Shown here piece by piece: positions 61,713 through 64,000 of a stretch of 64,000 nucleotides of DNA (position 1 is the stretch's first letter; each line of letters starts with the position of its first letter). A program made the position numbers and the translations under genes. The stretch is from Cyclobacteriaceae bacterium (GTDB lineage Bacteria; Bacteroidota; Bacteroidia; Cytophagales; Cyclobacteriaceae): assembly GCA_022842845.1 (NCBI GenBank), contig JALHOT010000002.1, forward strand, positions 62,001-126,000, in the 5' to 3' direction. Under the pieces are notes generated by a model that worked only from the letters and a program-made list of their open reading frames with translations, made no database searches and was not told where the DNA came from.

Positions 61713-62431
61713 CGATTCAAAATTTGCATGCCAAATAATGAAACAAGGTGCTTCTTCATTTTTTCCTTCACTTCCTCAAAGTCTACCGTTTGGCCTAATT
61801 CTTTTTCAAGCGATGTAACAGCCTTATCATCTATTCCACAAGGCACAATATGCTCAAAGTATTGAAGGTTTATATTTACATTAAAGGCTAGTCCATGCAT
61901 GGTAACCCATCGAGAAGTTTTAACGCCAAGGGCACAAATTTTCCTTTCGTCTCCCTGCTCTTGATTCCCTAACCAAACACCCGTAAGACCGGCAATCCTG
62001 CCGCACCTTATCCCATACTCCTGACAAGTAAGTATTACTGCTTCTTCCAATAGACGCATGTACTTGTGTATATCAGTGAAGAAATTTTCCATGTCAATGA
62101 CCGGATATACCACTAACTGGCCTGGGCCATGGTAGGTAATATCACCGCCTCGATTAATGTGATAATAAGTCGCGCCTATTGCATGCAGTTGGCGTTGATC
62201 AAGCAACAGATTTTTCTCCTCACCGCTTTTACCCAAGGTGTATACATGTGGGTGTTCACAAAATAAGAGGTAGTTGGGGCTTTGTTGCTGCGCGTGTGCT
62301 GGCAAATTTCTGTTACTTGCTTTAACAGCCAGTATTTCATTGAACAAAGAAGCCTGGTAATCCCAGGCTTCTTTATAATCTTTTAATCCAAGATCGATGA
62401 ATGTGGTGGCTGTATTAATTAGAGCGTTCAC
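61709..62431 (-). CDS. lipB: Lipoyl(octanoyl) transferase
   Basis: 240 residues with a GTG start that overlaps the preceding TGA (GTGA). HPHVYTLGKSGEEKNLL, RGGDITYHGPGQLVVYPVI, and the pair KICALGVKTSRWVTMHGLA with the catalytic Lys and HIVPCGIDDKAV with the catalytic Cys are all seen. LipB transfers octanoyl from acyl carrier protein to lipoyl domains of dehydrogenase complexes in the cytoplasm; LipA then inserts sulphur (lipA is not in the window). It lies between PGI/PMI and the GH113-like gene in a tightly packed operon. Confidence 0.95.
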   Translation of the reverse strand: MNALINTATTFIDLGLKDYKEAWDYQASLFNEILAVKASNRNLPAHAQQQSPNYLLFCEHPHVYTLGKSGEEKNLLLDQRQLHAIGATYYHINRGGDITYHGPGQLVVYPVIDMENFFTDIHKYMRLLEEAVILTCQEYGIRCGRIAGLTGVWLGNQEQGDERKICALGVKTSRWVTMHGLAFNVNINLQYFEHIVPCGIDDKAVTSLEKELGQTVDFEEVKEKMKKHLVSLFGMQILNR

Positions 62432-63435
62432 TTAATCTTATCTAACTCTGTTTTCAAATAAATGATCGGCTCAATGGTATCAGCATCTACTCCATTTTCC
62501 TTAGCCAGATAAAACGAAATCCAATCGGTCAGATGAATCAAATAGTAATACTGTTCTAATAAAGAAGCCCCTTCTCCAATAATATCGATAATCGGATTTG
62601 ATTTCTTCTCCAGCATTTCCCTGCAAATCTCCATTCTCTTCTCTACCCTTTCATGATCGTGATCGGAGTACAAATAAATGGGTTGCATCATTGGCATGAG
62701 TGCCTCCGGAAAACGCCAGCCCACTAACTCATTGTGGTTCATTTCAGGGAAGCTGTTAATATGCGCAAATTGCTTTGAGTTCTCATTAATTTGCTGTTGA
62801 AAACGCAAGGCCATGGCATGCAGGCGCTGATCGCAGTAAATAATAGGCAGTTTACCTTTTAGTTTTTTAGCAATCAATTCCGCTTCTGATTGTATACCCT
62901 TCTCGCCCCTATTCAAAAATTCTATGGCGTTCTCCGTTTCTTTAATAAAAGCCGAGCCGATGAGGTTTGTGTGATAAAGCAACGACAACAGAGCAATCAT
63001 GTTATAACCTAACATGGCTCTGGGACTTTCAGAACCAGCAGGAAGCTGGATATAGAACAGATTATATTCTCTCGCGATGTCGAGTATTTTACCACCAGAA
63101 GCAATTACGATACAATGCGCACGCTTCAGTAATGCCTTGTTAAGAGCCGCGATGGTTTCTTCTGTATTACCACTGTAGGAACTGGCAACAAAAAGGGTGT
63201 GTGGGCTTACAAACTGCGGAATGTTATAGCTCTTCACCACAGTTATGGGAATCGGTATTCTTCCAAAAGTCAGAGAATCTACCAGGTTGGCACCGATTCC
63301 GGATCCGCCCATACCTGCAATCACGATATTTCGGATATCACTGCCCGGTCTTACCAAATCTAAGCCTTCGCCAATCTTTAAGGCATCTGCCAGCTGGCGT
63401 GTAAATCCTTCAATGTATTTTTTTGTAGTCGACAC
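62428..63435 (-). CDS. Bifunctional phosphoglucose/phosphomannose isomerase (SIS domain)
   Basis: 335 residues from a GTG at 63435. The track start (63525) lies inside yraN and upstream of the promoter box at 63454-63461, so it is rejected. Two SIS lobes are present: GMGGSGIGANLVDSL and SSYSGNTEETIAALN in the first, QQINENSKQFAHINSFPEMNHNE in the second with the catalytic Glu-His region. This archaeal/Bacteroidota type interconverts glucose-6-P/fructose-6-P and mannose-6-P/fructose-6-P in the cytoplasm. It heads the operon with lipB and the GH113-like gene, and is divergent from yraN. Confidence 0.85.
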   Translation of the reverse strand: MSTTKKYIEGFTRQLADALKIGEGLDLVRPGSDIRNIVIAGMGGSGIGANLVDSLTFGRIPIPITVVKSYNIPQFVSPHTLFVASSYSGNTEETIAALNKALLKRAHCIVIASGGKILDIAREYNLFYIQLPAGSESPRAMLGYNMIALLSLLYHTNLIGSAFIKETENAIEFLNRGEKGIQSEAELIAKKLKGKLPIIYCDQRLHAMALRFQQQINENSKQFAHINSFPEMNHNELVGWRFPEALMPMMQPIYLYSDHDHERVEKRMEICREMLEKKSNPIIDIIGEGASLLEQYYYLIHLTDWISFYLAKENGVDADTIEPIIYLKTELDKIK

Positions 63436-63453
63436 TATTGTAAATTTTGGATT

Positions 63454-63461
63454 CAAAGGTA
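63454..63461 (-). promoter_or_regulatory. -7 box for PGI/PMI
   Basis: The minus strand reads TACCTTTG, an exact TAnnTTTG match 18 bases before the GTG at 63435. No clear TTG at -33. It supports the GTG start. Confidence 0.45.
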
Positions 63462-63471
63462 GAACATTTGC

Positions 63472-63822
63472 ATGAGCGATAAAATTAAAACAGGTAACAA
63501 AGGTGAAGAAGTGGCCGCCCAGCATTTAGTCAGCAAGGGTTACGAAATCGTTGCCAGGAACTATCGCTATAAACATGCAGAAATAGACCTCATCGTGAAG
63601 AAGGGAAATATGCTGGTCTTTGTAGAAGTGAAGACCAGGCGACAAAACAATTTTGGGGCACCCGAAAGCTTTGTCACTGCTAAAAAAGCTGCCAAAGTCA
63701 TAGAGGGTGCGGAGTATTACATCTTTTCAATAGATTGGCTAGGCCCTATTCGCTTTGATATTGTGGCTGTGAGCGGTTACTCCTCTGATTTGGTCGAACA
63801 CTTTGAAGATGCCTTTCATTAA
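63472..63822 (+). CDS. YraN-family (UPF0102) putative endonuclease
   Basis: 116 residues. The family pattern GNKGEEVAAQHLVSKGYEIVARNYR, HAEIDLIVKKGNMLVFVEVKTRR with the D-ExK nuclease-like core, and GAEYYIFS is clear. YraN proteins have a restriction-endonuclease-like fold, and an activity in recombination or RNA/DNA processing is suspected. Cytoplasmic. The gene is divergent from PGI/PMI (36 bases between starts) and lies 17 bases before the partial gene at the window end. Confidence 0.9.
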   Translation: MSDKIKTGNKGEEVAAQHLVSKGYEIVARNYRYKHAEIDLIVKKGNMLVFVEVKTRRQNNFGAPESFVTAKKAAKVIEGAEYYIFSIDWLGPIRFDIVAVSGYSSDLVEHFEDAFH

Positions 63823-63839
63823 ATGGCTATCTTGTTGGT

Positions 63840-64000
63840 ATGAAAAAGTTTGCCTTGTTCATTCTCCTTTTTGGTTCAATGTCTGGCCTTGCACAAACAG
63901 GATCAGAAATCATCCTTTTTGATCTCAGTGAAAAAAAAGGGGGTGTGGTGCTGTCGAATCCTAAAAATATTACCAGTCGTACTGGTTATGACAACCAGCC
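63840..64000 (+). CDS. Exported PD40/TolB-like protein, N-terminal 53 residues (truncated by window edge)
   Basis: From the ATG at 63840 the frame is open to the window end. The peptide starts MKKFALFILLFGSMSGLAQ, a signal peptide, followed by SEIILFDLSEKKGGVVLSNP and NITSRTGYDNQ, which resembles the opening of PD40/WD40-like beta-propeller proteins related to TolB. Too little is present to be certain. It starts 17 bases after yraN, probably in the same transcript. Confidence 0.55.
   Translation, partial: MKKFALFILLFGSMSGLAQTGSEIILFDLSEKKGGVVLSNPKNITSRTGYDNQ

Overview
The window looks like a chromosomal core region of a Bacteroidota bacterium, most likely order Cytophagales. The evidence is a type IX secretion (T9SS) C-terminal sorting domain, a GldB gliding lipoprotein, a TonB-plug/carboxypeptidase-regulatory-like surface protein, Bacteroidota-only families (DUF6702, YbbR/YajC/CoaE order), lipoprotein signals of Bacteroidota type, and promoter boxes of the TTG...TAnnTTTG kind instead of E. 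coli -35/-10. I see no rRNA, tRNA, insertion sequence, prophage, CRISPR array or origin. Coding density is high; the longest stretch without a gene is about 260 bases (55572-55832).

Layout. 1-1055: divergent dxs (5' end only) and scpA. 1095-3893: a TonB-plug surface protein. 4116-14005, all minus strand: DUF6702, GldB, TpiA, YajC, YbbR, CoaE, then an RND tripartite efflux system (adaptor, inner membrane pump, TolC-like channel). 14126-19277, plus strand: HupE/UreJ-like membrane protein and two tandem, closely similar exported M1 metallopeptidases with terminators after each. 19395-21311: alpha/beta hydrolase, tetrapyrrole-methylase-type methyltransferase, DUF1801 protein. 21417-25590, minus: unknown protein, M20 amidohydrolase, HutF and HutG (formiminoglutamate to glutamate), small coiled-coil membrane protein. 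25596-34760, minus: exported GH3 enzyme, PBP4-type DD-carboxypeptidase, DinB protein, five-PAS histidine kinase, lipoprotein, and a propeller/Y_Y_Y sensor with no kinase. 34846-45584, minus: a surface cluster with a secreted caspase-fold protein, a 2329-residue T9SS substrate, a short partial paralogue of it, an anchored Ig-like protein and two unknown exported proteins. 45629-49927: Rieske protein, exported M20 peptidase, thiol peroxidase, propeller lipoprotein, DUF2256 mini-protein, MORN-like exported protein. 49955-53353, minus: UvrA and an acidic-tailed protein. 53527-55571, plus: ECF sigma factor with an overlapping small anti-sigma-like gene, and a glycosyltransferase. 55833-63435, minus: STAS-like protein, polyprenyl synthase, RNase R, DEDD exonuclease, unknown, GH113-like protein, LipB, PGI/PMI. 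63472-64000, plus: YraN and the start of an exported protein.

Most of the window is ordinary housekeeping and envelope biology. The part most worth following is 34846-45584. It pairs an exported protein with an intact caspase His/Cys dyad, 4 bases away, with a very large mosaic T9SS substrate. A strong minus-strand terminator (34790-34825) closes that unit, and a new promoter (34779-34786) starts the sensor/lipoprotein/kinase unit downstream. Promoter boxes were also used to correct several start codons in the ORF track, and several sit so close to the start codon that leaderless or near-leaderless mRNAs are predicted. All domain calls were made by eye from the translations, without database searches.
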